DNA of 6,588 bases, taken from positions 1 through 6,588 of the forward strand of contig CATWUX010000129.1 in NCBI GenBank assembly GCA_958354085.1, in the 5' to 3' direction. A model generated the notes under the pieces. That model was given only the letters and a program-made list of their open reading frames with translations. It was not told the origin of the DNA and did no database searches. This document shows, in pieces, positions 1 to 6,301 of the stretch. The DNA comes from an uncultured Oscillospiraceae bacterium. GTDB taxonomy: Bacteria > Bacillota > Clostridia > Oscillospirales > Acutalibacteraceae. Each line of letters begins with the position of its first letter. Within the stretch, counting starts at the first letter, position 1. The translations under genes and the position numbers were made by a program.

Positions 1-74
1 CACGCGACGATGTCGTCCGTCTCCGCGAAGGGCTTTCCGCACACGGGGCAGCTATAGCCTTCATAGAAAAACAT
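1..74 (-). CDS. RING-like zinc-binding protein, N-terminus only (partial)
   Basis: Reading the minus strand from an ATG at 74-72 gives 24 codons beginning MFFYEGYSCPVCGKPF and continuing AETDDIVA before the window ends. The CPVCGKPF knuckle (Cys9, Cys12), an acidic stretch and then a likely further Cys from the cut-off codon (TG.) resemble the start of proteins annotated as prokaryotic RING finger family 1, small zinc-binding domains usually fused to membrane or other domains in Clostridia. Only the first Cys pair is visible, so the full zinc site, domain architecture and function cannot be judged. An AGAAAGG site (87-93 on the minus strand) lies 12 nt before the ATG, slightly far but usable. 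The gene is transcribed away from murD, with a candidate promoter at 172-200. It could instead be another zinc-ribbon protein. Confidence 0.72.
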   Translation of the reverse strand, partial: MFFYEGYSCPVCGKPFAETDDIVA

Positions 75-171
75 ATGGATACCATGCCTTTCTGAGCCTT
101 GTGCTCTTTCAGCGCAAGGGTGTAATGCATAAAAACGGTTTTTGGGAAAGCGAGATACCTTCTCACCGTGT

Positions 172-200
172 ATTGTACCCTTTTTCCGCCGGGACTGCAA
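172..200 (-). promoter_or_regulatory. Candidate sigma-A promoter for the leftward zinc-protein gene
   Basis: On the minus strand a TACAAT -10 element (172-177, 5 of 6 consensus) is preceded by TTGCAG (195-200) with a 17-nt spacer. The -35 matches only in TTG, so strength is uncertain. Transcription would start near 165 and give a leader of about 90 nt before the ATG at 74. I see no convincing riboswitch or attenuator in that leader, only a 13-base A/T-rich palindrome (131-143) and a 4-bp hairpin at 151-163. Confidence 0.5.
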
Positions 201-230
201 CAAAATTTGGCATCGTTTATAAAAAATTAA

Positions 231-243
231 CGAACATCGTTCG
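231..243. promoter_or_regulatory. Perfect dyad CGAAC-N3-GTTCG upstream of the murD promoter
   Basis: CGAAC (231-235) and GTTCG (239-243) are exact inverted repeats with a 3-nt centre, ending 4 nt before the -35 of the murD promoter. The half-sites match those of the Gram-positive LexA (DinR) box, but that operator has a 4-nt centre and this one has 3. It may be an operator for another regulator of either divergent gene, or chance. The short word CATCGTT also occurs at 211-217 and 235-241, 24 bp apart. Confidence 0.3.
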
Positions 244-247
244 CCGG

Positions 248-276
248 TTGATATTTTGCCCTCGCAACAGTATAAT
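248..276 (+). promoter_or_regulatory. Strong sigma-A promoter of the murD-M42-M42-GNAT-PLP unit
   Basis: TTGATA (248-253, 5 of 6 consensus) and TATAAT (271-276, perfect) are separated by exactly 17 nt. Transcription should start near 283, giving a purine-rich leader of about 40 nt before the murD start. Its position excludes any murD start upstream of about 283, including an in-frame TTG at 256 that lies in the promoter spacer. No other promoter of this quality was seen down to the terminator at 5812, so it probably drives all five genes. Confidence 0.8.
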
Positions 277-324
277 ATAAAAGAGAAAAAGGGAAAGATT
301 GGGCGGAAAGGCATGGTCTTGGCT

Positions 325-1704
325 ATGAATAATACAAAATGGGCGGAATTTTTAAACGGGCTGCGCGGTAAGCGTGTGGCGGTGTGCGGGATCGGCAAAA
401 ATAATCTGCCGGTCATCCGCCAGCTGCTGGCCGGCGGCGTGCGCGTGCTGGCGTGCGACCGGCATACGCGGGAGGAGCTGGGCGAAACGGCCGCGGAACT
501 GGAGAACGCAGGCGCCGAGCTGGCGTTGGGAGAGGCATATCTCGCGGATCTGGAGGTGACGCTGATTCTGCGCACGCCCGGCATGAAGCCGTATCTGCCG
601 GAATTTGAGCAGGCGCGCCGCCGCGGCATTCCGGTCACGTCGGAGATGGAGCTGTTTTTGCAGTTTTGCCCGGCGCCGGTATACGCCGTGACCGGTTCGG
701 ACGGCAAGACCACGACGACGACCGTGATCGCCGGTTTGCTGAAGGCGGCGGGCAAAACCGTGCACGTCGGCGGCAACATCGGGCGGCCGCTGCTGCCGGA
801 GCTGGACACCGTGCAGCCGCAGGACGCGGTGGTCGTGGAGCTGTCCAGCTTTCAGCTCACCGGCATGACGCAAAGCCCGCATGTGGCGGTCGTGACCAAT
901 ATCGCGCCCAACCATCTGGACTGGCACACCGATATGCAGGAATATGTGGACGCCAAACGCAACCTGATCGCGTATCAGACCGCCGCCGACCGCGCGGTGC
1001 TCAATGCGGACAATGCCTATACGGCCGCGTTTGCGGCGGAGGCGCCGGGGGCTACCTACACCTTCTCCCGCCGCGCGCCGCAGCAAAAGGGTGCGTGGCT
1101 GAACGACCACGGCGATTTGTGCTATACCGCGGGGGGCAAAACGACGGTGGTTATGCAGGCAAGCGACATCAAAATCCCCGGCGTGCATAATATCGAAAAC
1201 TATCTGGCGGCGATCGCCGCCGTTTGGGGCGAGGTGCCGCCCGCCGTCATCCGCACCTTTGCACAGGAATTCGGCGGCGTTGCGCATCGCTGCGAGCTGG
1301 TGCGTACGCTGCACGGCGTGCGGTATTACAACGATTCCATCGGTTCCAGCCCGTCGCGCACCATCGCCGGACTGGAAGCGTTCGACCGACCGGTCATCCT
1401 GATCGCGGGCGGCTACGATAAGCACATTCCCTATGCGCCGCTCGGGCCGGTCGCGGCGCGGACGGTGAAAACCGCAATTCTGCTCGGTGCGACGGCGGAC
1501 GCGATCGAGGCGTCGATTCGCGCGTGCTCCGATCTGCCCATCGTGCGGGTGAGCAGCATGGAGCAGGCGGTGGAAACGGCGCACAAGCTGGCAACGGACG
1601 GCGACATCGTGTTCCTGTCACCCGCAAGCGCCAGCTTTGATATGTACAAGAATTTTGAACAGCGCGGCGAGCATTTCCGCTCGCTGGTTCTCGCGTTGGA
1701 TTGA
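325..1704 (+). CDS. murD: UDP-N-acetylmuramoyl-L-alanine--D-glutamate ligase
   Basis: Cytoplasmic Mur ligase that uses ATP to join D-glutamate to UDP-MurNAc-L-alanine in peptidoglycan precursor synthesis. From the ATG at 325 it is 459 aa, normal for MurD. An N-terminal Rossmann-like domain starts KRVAVCGIG (about 16-24). The ATP P-loop GSDGKTTT lies at 124-131, the MurD-type ELSSFQL at 172-178, NHLDWH at 196-201 and the probable carbamylated lysine in DAKRN at 211. IPGVHNIENYLAA (284-296) leads into the C-terminal domain, with YYNDSIGSSPSRT (334-346), GGYDK (362-366) and the closing LSPASASFD...RG block (431-448). All expected blocks are present, so it should be active. The start is uncertain: ATG 313 has GGGCGG 6 nt upstream, TTG 319 has GGAAAGG 7 nt upstream, and ATG 325 best fits family length. 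It is first in a five-gene unit and stands apart from other cell-wall genes in this window, so a second murD elsewhere in the genome is possible. Confidence 0.93.
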   Translation: MNNTKWAEFLNGLRGKRVAVCGIGKNNLPVIRQLLAGGVRVLACDRHTREELGETAAELENAGAELALGEAYLADLEVTLILRTPGMKPYLPEFEQARRRGIPVTSEMELFLQFCPAPVYAVTGSDGKTTTTTVIAGLLKAAGKTVHVGGNIGRPLLPELDTVQPQDAVVVELSSFQLTGMTQSPHVAVVTNIAPNHLDWHTDMQEYVDAKRNLIAYQTAADRAVLNADNAYTAAFAAEAPGATYTFSRRAPQQKGAWLNDHGDLCYTAGGKTTVVMQASDIKIPGVHNIENYLAAIAAVWGEVPPAVIRTFAQEFGGVAHRCELVRTLHGVRYYNDSIGSSPSRTIAGLEAFDRPVILIAGGYDKHIPYAPLGPVAARTVKTAILLGATADAIEASIRACSDLPIVRVSSMEQAVETAHKLATDGDIVFLSPASASFDMYKNFEQRGEHFRSLVLALD

Positions 1705-1721
1705 AAGAAAGGGTTAGAAAG

Positions 1722-2744
1722 ATGGAAGTAACGGCTGTTTTGGACGCGCTGTGCAGCGCGGCGGGAGCGGGCGGTCTGCCGCAGGCGGCGCAGGCTGCCG
1801 CCGCTCTTCTGCGTCCGCTGGTGGAGGAAGTCACGACCGACGCGATGGGCAATGTTTTGGGCATCCGGCGTTGCGGACGCGCGGGCGCCCCGACCGTGCT
1901 GCTGGAGGCGCATATTGACGAGATCGGCTTTATCGTGACCGGCGCGGACGACGCGGGCTTCGTGAAAGTCGCGCCCTGCGGCGGCATCGACCGGCGCACG
2001 CTGGCCGGCGCGGAGGTCGTGCTGTGGGGGGACAAGCCGGTTGCGGGCGTATTCTGCTCCACGCCGCCGCATCTGCACAAAGGCGGCGACGCGTTGCCGG
2101 AAATTGCGGATATGGGCGTGGATACGGGGCTGACGGCGGAGCAGGTGAGGGCAGCGGTCTCCACGGGAACGCGCGGCACGTTTCGCGCCAATTTCCGTCC
2201 GATGACCGGCTCGCTGGTCTGTTCCAAGGCGTTGGATGACCGCGCCGGCGTAGCGGCGGTTCTGCTGTGTCTGGAACAGCTGCGGGATACGGCGCTGCCG
2301 GTGGACGTGGCGGTGGCGTTTGCCGTGCAGGAGGAGCTGGGCTGCCGCGGAGCGGCGACCGCCGCTTTTTCCGCCGCGCCGGACGCGGCGATTGCGGTGG
2401 ATGTGAGCTTTGCGTTCACACCGGACGCCGACCGCGCCAAATGCGGCGAACTGGGCAAGGGGCCGATGCTCGGCTGGGCGCCGAGTCTCGACTGGGCGCT
2501 GACCGACCGGCTGGATCGGCTGGCGCGGGCGGAAAACATTCCGCTTCAGCACGAGGTTATGGGCGGCGACACCGGCACGGACGCAGATTCGATCGCGTCG
2601 GCGCGCGCCGGTGTGCGCACGGCGCTGCTGTCCATCCCGCTGCGGTATATGCACACGCCGGGTGAGGTCGTGGATGTGCGCGATGTGGAGCAGACCGCGC
2701 GCCTGATGGCGGCGTTTATCAAGGAAGGCGGTGCGGCGGTATGA
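1722..2744 (+). CDS. M42 family metallo-aminopeptidase, copy 1
   Basis: Predicted cytoplasmic di-metal aminopeptidase of peptidase family M42 (glutamyl aminopeptidase/TET/endoglucanase-M group), which removes N-terminal residues from peptides and commonly forms dodecamers. The 340-aa length is normal. The metal site looks complete: His64 and catalytic Asp66 in EAHIDEIGF, bridging Asp172 in KALDDRAG, catalytic and metal Glu204-Glu205 in VQEELG, Asp227 in AVDVS, and His311 in LRYMHTP. The GGDTGTDADS block (281-290) differs from the GGNDAGAIQ version of the next gene, so these are different M42 subgroups. The start is ATG 1722, with AGAAAGGG (1706-1713) 8 nt upstream; an in-frame TTG at 1701 overlaps the murD stop and lacks such a site. 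It begins 17 nt after murD and overlaps the next gene by ATGA. No signal peptide or membrane segment is visible. Substrate preference cannot be read from the sequence. Confidence 0.93.
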   Translation: MEVTAVLDALCSAAGAGGLPQAAQAAAALLRPLVEEVTTDAMGNVLGIRRCGRAGAPTVLLEAHIDEIGFIVTGADDAGFVKVAPCGGIDRRTLAGAEVVLWGDKPVAGVFCSTPPHLHKGGDALPEIADMGVDTGLTAEQVRAAVSTGTRGTFRANFRPMTGSLVCSKALDDRAGVAAVLLCLEQLRDTALPVDVAVAFAVQEELGCRGAATAAFSAAPDAAIAVDVSFAFTPDADRAKCGELGKGPMLGWAPSLDWALTDRLDRLARAENIPLQHEVMGGDTGTDADSIASARAGVRTALLSIPLRYMHTPGEVVDVRDVEQTARLMAAFIKEGGAAV

Positions 2745-3775
2745 ACATCGAAGCCACGATGCGGCATCTGAAAAATTTGTGCGCGCTCACCGGCATCTCC
2801 GGTCGGGAGGATGCGGTGCGCGATTATCTGCGGGCGGCGGTAGAGGCCGCGCCGGCGCAAACGGCGGTCACGACCGACGCGCTGGGCAATCTGCTGGTGC
2901 AGGTCACGGGCGCGCGGCGTGCCGCGCGTAAGCTGCTGTTTGCGGCGCATATGGACGAGGTCGGTTTCCTCGTCACGGGCATCACGGACGAGGGCTATCT
3001 GCGGTTCACGCCGGTCGGCGGCGTGGACGCGGCGGTCGTTTACGGACGGCGGGTGCTGGTGAACGGGCTGCCCGGCGTGATCGGCGGCAAAGCCAAGCAC
3101 CTGTGCAGCGAGGACGAGCAGAAAAACGTGCCCGCCTTTTCCAAGCTGCTCATCGACATCGGCGCGGCCGACCGCGCACAGGCGGAGGCGCTGGTGCGCC
3201 CCGGCGACGCGGCAGTGTTCGACAGCGAATGGACGGCGCTGGAGGGCGGACGGTTCAAGGCGCGGGCGCTGGACGACCGCGCCGGCTGCGCGCTGCTGCT
3301 GTCGCTGTTGGAGGAAACGCCGCCGGTCGATCTGACGCTGGCGTTCACGGTGCAGGAAGAGATCGGGCTGCGCGGCGCGAAAACCGCCGCTTATGCGATG
3401 CAGCCGGACGTGGCGGTGGTCGTGGATGCAACGACGGCGGCGGATACGGTCGGCGTGGCGGCGGACAAGCAGGTCTGCCGCGTGGGCGGCGGCGCGGTCG
3501 TGTCCTTTATGGACAATCGCACGCTGTACGATAAGGCGCTGTATGATACGATTTTGGACGCGGCGGCGCGCGAAGGCATCAAGGCGCAGCCGAAAACGAT
3601 GATCGCGGGCGGCAATGACGCGGGCGCGATCCAGTTGGCGGGACACGGCGCACGGGTAGCGGCGGTATCGCTGCCCTGCCGGTATATCCATTCGCCCTCC
3701 TGCGTGCTGGCGGAGGAGGACATTGCCCAGACGCAGGCGCTGCTGCGCGTACTGGCGCGGGAGCTGGCGGTATGA
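2741..3775 (+). CDS. M42 family metallo-aminopeptidase, copy 2
   Basis: Second M42 aminopeptidase, 344 aa, probably cytoplasmic. The N-terminal LCALTGISGRED (13-24) is the classic M42 opening, which copy 1 has largely lost. Metal and catalytic residues are in place: His70, Asp72 and Glu73 in AAHMDEVGF, Asp178-Asp179 in RALDDRAG, Glu206-Glu207 in VQEEIG, Asp229 in VVVDA, and His317 in CRYIHSP. The GGNDAGAIQ block (290-298) is near the usual GGGTDAGAIH. The VTTDALGN motif (43-50) is shared with copy 1 (VTTDAMGN), and the DNA there is nearly identical, including an exact 15-base match (1831-1845 region and 2867-2881 region). The two are clearly homologous but diverged, consistent with an old duplication. 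ATGA overlaps at both ends imply translational coupling with copy 1 and with the acetyltransferase gene. AAGGAAGG (2721-2728) lies 12 nt before the start. A mixed complex of the two subunits is possible but unproven. Confidence 0.93.
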   Translation: MNIEATMRHLKNLCALTGISGREDAVRDYLRAAVEAAPAQTAVTTDALGNLLVQVTGARRAARKLLFAAHMDEVGFLVTGITDEGYLRFTPVGGVDAAVVYGRRVLVNGLPGVIGGKAKHLCSEDEQKNVPAFSKLLIDIGAADRAQAEALVRPGDAAVFDSEWTALEGGRFKARALDDRAGCALLLSLLEETPPVDLTLAFTVQEEIGLRGAKTAAYAMQPDVAVVVDATTAADTVGVAADKQVCRVGGGAVVSFMDNRTLYDKALYDTILDAAAREGIKAQPKTMIAGGNDAGAIQLAGHGARVAAVSLPCRYIHSPSCVLAEEDIAQTQALLRVLARELAV

Positions 3776-4515
3776 TCCGGGCGGCAACGGCGGCAGAGCT
3801 GGCGGCGCTCGCGCCGGACAACGAAGCGGCGGTGCGCATTGCCGGTTTGGCGGCGGCCTATGGCACCGAGCGGCCGTTCGTGCGTTTTTGGAGCGGCGAA
3901 AGCGGCAGCCGGATCGCCTTGATGGACGGTTTGGCAACGGTCGCCGCCTGCCCGCAGGAGCGGGAGGAACTGGCGCTGTTCTTGTCCATGCACCCCGAAA
4001 TTGCCGCCGTGCGCACGGACGCGGCATTGGCGCAGACGCTGGCGGCAGCCGGTTGGGCGGTCAAAACCGGCGAGGTCATGACGCCCGCCGTGCGGTTTGC
4101 ACCGCCGGAAGCGCCGGTGGAGGCGCTGCCCGCGCGGGAAATGTACCCGGTGCTGGCGACGGTGTTCGGCGAGACCGTGCCGCCGTTCGACGTGTGGTAT
4201 GCGGACGTATCCCACCGGCTGCGCCACGATGCGGCGCGCATTGCGGGCATCCGCGAAAACGGGCAGGCGGTGGCGGTCGCGATGACGACCGCCGAATGCC
4301 CCGGCGCGGCGCTCATCGGCGCGGTTGCGACGCTGCCCGCGAGCCGCGGCAAGGGCTATGCGGCGGCGTGCGTGTCGTCGCTGGCGGCGCAGCTGCAGCG
4401 TGAGGGGCGGCGGGTGCTGCTGTCCCCCAAAAATGATCGCGCCAAGGCGCTGTACACCCGTCTGGGATTTGTCGTGTGCGGCGAATGGGGCATGGCGGAG
4501 CGAGTCTTGAAATAG
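3772..4515 (+). CDS. GNAT family N-acetyltransferase
   Basis: Predicted acetyl-CoA-dependent N-acetyltransferase, 247 aa, soluble. The recognisable GNAT domain is the C-terminal half (about 125-245). VATLPASRGKGYA (185-197) is motif A, with the R-G-K-G-Y turn that binds the acetyl-CoA pyrophosphate, and LLSPKNDRAKALYTRLGF (216-233) is motif B with the usual N-x-x-A-x-x-L-Y-x-x-x-G-F pattern. The first 120 residues carry no strong motif and may be a degenerate second GNAT-like half or a substrate-binding region; single-domain GNATs are usually about 150 aa. The acceptor substrate cannot be inferred. It overlaps the upstream M42 gene by ATGA, and its TAG stop lies inside the Shine-Dalgarno site of the next gene, so it is embedded in the operon. 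Confidence 0.85.
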   Translation: MIRAATAAELAALAPDNEAAVRIAGLAAAYGTERPFVRFWSGESGSRIALMDGLATVAACPQEREELALFLSMHPEIAAVRTDAALAQTLAAAGWAVKTGEVMTPAVRFAPPEAPVEALPAREMYPVLATVFGETVPPFDVWYADVSHRLRHDAARIAGIRENGQAVAVAMTTAECPGAALIGAVATLPASRGKGYAAACVSSLAAQLQREGRRVLLSPKNDRAKALYTRLGFVVCGEWGMAERVLK

Positions 4516-4520
4516 AAAGG
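4514..4520 (+). promoter_or_regulatory. Shine-Dalgarno site fixing a GTG start for the PLP enzyme
   Basis: AGAAAGG lies 9 nt before the GTG at 4530. An in-frame ATG at 4476 would add 18 residues and overlap the acetyltransferase gene by 40 nt without a comparable site. The protein from GTG begins with DTPFFTLDPRL, which matches the usual start of this family. The TAG stop of the upstream gene (4513-4515) overlaps the site, so the two genes are probably translationally coupled. Confidence 0.7.
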
Positions 4521-4529
4521 TTGAAGAAA

Positions 4530-5807
4530 GTGGACACACCGTTTTTTACATTGGATCCGCGGCTGACGGCGCTGGCAGAGGAGGTGCTGGCGGGCACGCG
4601 GGAGGCGTTTGCGCGTATCGACGCGTGTACGGAATATAATCAGCAGAAGGTGCTGGCGGGTTTTATCCGTCATCAGATCAGCGATACGCATTTTGTGCCG
4701 ACCACCGGCTATGGCTACGGCGACCGGGGACGGGACACGCTGGATAAGCTGTTTGCCGACGTCATGGGCGCGCAGGACGCGCTGGTGCGGCACAGTATTG
4801 TGTCCGGTACGCACGCGATTACGATCGCGCTGTTCGGCGTGCTGCGCCCCGGCGATGTGCTGCTGGCCGCGACCGGCGCGCCGTACGACACGCTGGAAGA
4901 GGTGATCGGCCTGCGCGATAACGCGCCCGGCTCGCTGCGCGAATACGGCATCGGTTACCGGCAGGTGGAGCTGGGCGCGGACGGACGCCCCGACCTGCCC
5001 GCTGTTGTGCAGGCGCTGCGGGAAGAGCCGGCGGTAAAAGTGGTACATATCCAGCGTTCGCGCGGATACAACCTGCGTCCGTCGCTGCATGTGGCGGAGA
5101 TCGGAGAGCTGATTGCCGCAGTGAAGGCGGTGCGGCCGGACGCGGTGGTGTTCGTGGACAACTGCTACGGTGAATTCGTGGAGGAGACCGAGCCGACCGC
5201 CGTGGGCGCGGATTTGATGGCCGGTTCGCTGATCAAAAATCCGGGCGGCGGCATCGCGGACAACGGCGGCTATATCTGCGGGCGCGCCGATCTGGTGGAG
5301 CTGTGCGCCTACCGCATGACCACGCCGGGGCTCGGACGGGAGGTCGGCGCATCGCTGGGGCATAACCGCTCGCTGTATATGGGGCTGTTCCACGCGCCGC
5401 ACGTGGTCGGCGAAGCGCTTAAAACCGCCGTGTTCTGCGCCGCGCTGTTTGCGCGGCTGGGCTATCCGGTCACGCCGACAGCCGACGAGCCGCGCGCCGA
5501 CATTATTCAGGCGGTGCAGCTCGGCACGCCGGATGCACTGGTCGCGTTTTGTCAGGGGATGCAGCGCGGCGCGCCGATTGACGCATTTGTGGTGCCGGAG
5601 CCGTGGGATATGCCCGGCTATGAGAATCCCGTCATCATGGCGGCGGGCGCATTCACGATGGGAGCCTCTATCGAACTGTCGGCAGACGCTCCGCTGCGCG
5701 AGCCGTTTGCGGCGTATATGCAGGGCGGGCTGAATTTCCATTCCGGCAAAATGGGCGTGCTGCTTGCCGCCCAGTCCATGCTGGAAAAAGGCGTGCTGTC
5801 GTTATAG
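4530..5807 (+). CDS. PLP-dependent methionine gamma-lyase-like ('aluminium resistance', YnbB-type) protein
   Basis: Fold-type I pyridoxal-phosphate enzyme of the family annotated as methionine gamma-lyase family or aluminium resistance protein (B. subtilis YnbB type), 425 aa from the GTG, normal for the family. Visible features in order: an N-terminal helix with EYNQQKVL (35-42), the glycine-rich TTGYGYGDRGRD (58-69), SGTHAI (92-97) in the cofactor phosphate region, QRSRGY (165-170), VDNCYGEFVE (199-208) with Asp200 as the probable pyridine-nitrogen ligand, and SLIKNPGGG (223-231) with Lys226 as the probable Schiff-base lysine. All key positions look intact. The true reaction is poorly established: lyase activity on sulfur amino acids is inferred from fold relatives, and the aluminium label comes from an early genetic observation. 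It is the last gene before the terminator, 14 nt after the acetyltransferase gene. Confidence 0.88.
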   Translation: MDTPFFTLDPRLTALAEEVLAGTREAFARIDACTEYNQQKVLAGFIRHQISDTHFVPTTGYGYGDRGRDTLDKLFADVMGAQDALVRHSIVSGTHAITIALFGVLRPGDVLLAATGAPYDTLEEVIGLRDNAPGSLREYGIGYRQVELGADGRPDLPAVVQALREEPAVKVVHIQRSRGYNLRPSLHVAEIGELIAAVKAVRPDAVVFVDNCYGEFVEETEPTAVGADLMAGSLIKNPGGGIADNGGYICGRADLVELCAYRMTTPGLGREVGASLGHNRSLYMGLFHAPHVVGEALKTAVFCAALFARLGYPVTPTADEPRADIIQAVQLGTPDALVAFCQGMQRGAPIDAFVVPEPWDMPGYENPVIMAAGAFTMGASIELSADAPLREPFAAYMQGGLNFHSGKMGVLLAAQSMLEKGVLSL

Positions 5808-5811
5808 ACAT

Positions 5812-5864
5812 AAAATACAGAGTGGCGGCAAAATGAAACATTTTGCCGCCACTCTGTATTTTTT
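5812..5864 (+). terminator. Rho-independent terminator with a perfect 24-bp stem
   Basis: Bases 5812-5835 and 5839-5862 are exact reverse complements (24 bp) around a 3-nt AAA loop, with a GC-rich core GTGGCGGC and a T-run at 5859-5864. It begins 5 nt after the stop of the PLP-enzyme gene, so it ends the five-gene unit. The stem is longer than a typical intrinsic terminator. On the minus strand the stem is followed by TATTTTA, so weaker bidirectional function is possible, although no convergent gene is seen here. Confidence 0.92.
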
Positions 5865-5887
5865 CGGCCGAACGCCGCACACTAACA

Positions 5888-5905
5888 CGTGAATACGATT
5901 TCACG
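5888..5905. promoter_or_regulatory. Perfect dyad CGTGAA-N6-TTCACG abutting the TSUP ribosome-binding site
   Basis: CGTGAA (5888-5893) and TTCACG (5900-5905) are exact inverted repeats with TACGAT between them. The right arm runs into GGGGGA (5905-5910), the likely Shine-Dalgarno site 7 nt before the ATG at 5918. It could be a transcriptional operator or a small RNA hairpin affecting translation. TACGAT itself is a poor -10 (4 of 6) with no matching -35. I found no clear promoter between the terminator and this gene. Confidence 0.4.
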
Positions 5906-5917
5906 GGGGAATGTCTG

Positions 5918-6301
5918 ATGCTGCCAAAACGTGCGGACGAAACGCCGGCTGTCTGGAAATATGCCGTTACCGGCGCGCTGGCCGGCGCCGCAAACGGCTT
6001 TTTCGGTTCGGGCGGCGGCTTGTTTCTCGTACCGCTGTTCACCTGTTGGCTGGGGATGCAGCAAAAGAAGGCGTTCGCCACCTCGGTCGCGGTCATCCTG
6101 CCGCTGTCCGCGCTGTCGCTGATCGTCTATTTCCTGCGCGGCAGTCTGGATTTCGGCTTTGCGCTGCCGTATCTGCTCGGCGGGCTGGCGGGCGGGATCA
6201 TATCCGGCTGCGTGTTTCGCAAAATGCCGGTCACGCTGCTGCGCCGCGCTTTTGGACTGTTGCTGCTGTACGGCGGCGTGAGGGCGGTGTTGCTGCTGTG
6301 A
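5918..6301 (+). CDS. Half-length TSUP (TauE/SafE) membrane protein, first of a pair
   Basis: Small integral membrane protein, 127 aa, of the TSUP (TauE/SafE sulfite or organosulfur-anion exporter) family. Full-length members are about 250 aa with two homologous halves; this is one half. A basic N-terminus (K4, R5, K14) leads into a long hydrophobic segment (15-45) carrying GAANGFFGSGGG (23-34), the hallmark glycine motif. Further hydrophobic segments lie at about 53-73, 80-100 and 111-127. Basic loops occur at K50-K51, R101-K102 and R109-R110. The ATG at 5918 is chosen because GGGGGA lies 7 nt upstream; the frame is open back to 5843, but that lies inside the terminator stem. The stop overlaps the next start (TGATG), so the two halves are probably made together. 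Transport substrate is unknown; anions such as sulfite, sulfoacetate or thiosulfate are typical for the family. Confidence 0.85.
   Translation: MLPKRADETPAVWKYAVTGALAGAANGFFGSGGGLFLVPLFTCWLGMQQKKAFATSVAVILPLSALSLIVYFLRGSLDFGFALPYLLGGLAGGIISGCVFRKMPVTLLRRAFGLLLLYGGVRAVLLL

Noticed and set aside
231..243. A true LexA/SOS box
   Set aside because: The half-sites match but the centre is 3 nt instead of the required 4, and none of the neighbours is a known SOS gene. It is listed only as an unassigned dyad.
256..324. N-terminal extension of MurD from the TTG at 256
   Set aside because: This start lies between the -35 and -10 of the promoter, so it cannot be in the transcript, and the added residues are Lys-rich and not MurD-like.
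75..324. Riboswitch, small RNA or attenuator in the divergent region
   Set aside because: Only short hairpins and A/T-rich palindromes are visible (for example 131-143). No conserved RNA architecture or internal terminator was recognised.
352..1584. Long open frame antisense to murD (410 codons)
   Set aside because: It mirrors a GC-rich real gene, has low-complexity Arg/His/Ala-rich composition and no recognisable domain. The sense frame has complete MurD motifs.
4476..4529. Upstream ATG start for the PLP enzyme
   Set aside because: It overlaps the acetyltransferase gene by 40 nt and lacks a good ribosome-binding site, whereas GTG 4530 has AGAAAGG at 9 nt.
1394..4539. Several long antisense frames across the M42 and GNAT genes (for example 1394-2539, 2546-4027, 3391-4539)
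   Set aside because: They overlap each other and well-supported genes, are Arg/Pro/Ser/Ala-rich, and lack domain motifs and convincing start signals. They are composition artefacts.
4356..5741. 461-codon antisense frame over the PLP-enzyme gene
   Set aside because: It is Arg/His-rich without motifs, and the sense strand encodes an intact PLP enzyme.
5843..5917. N-terminal extension of the first TSUP protein
   Set aside because: It would start within the terminator stem and adds a non-conserved segment. The ATG at 5918 has its own ribosome-binding site.
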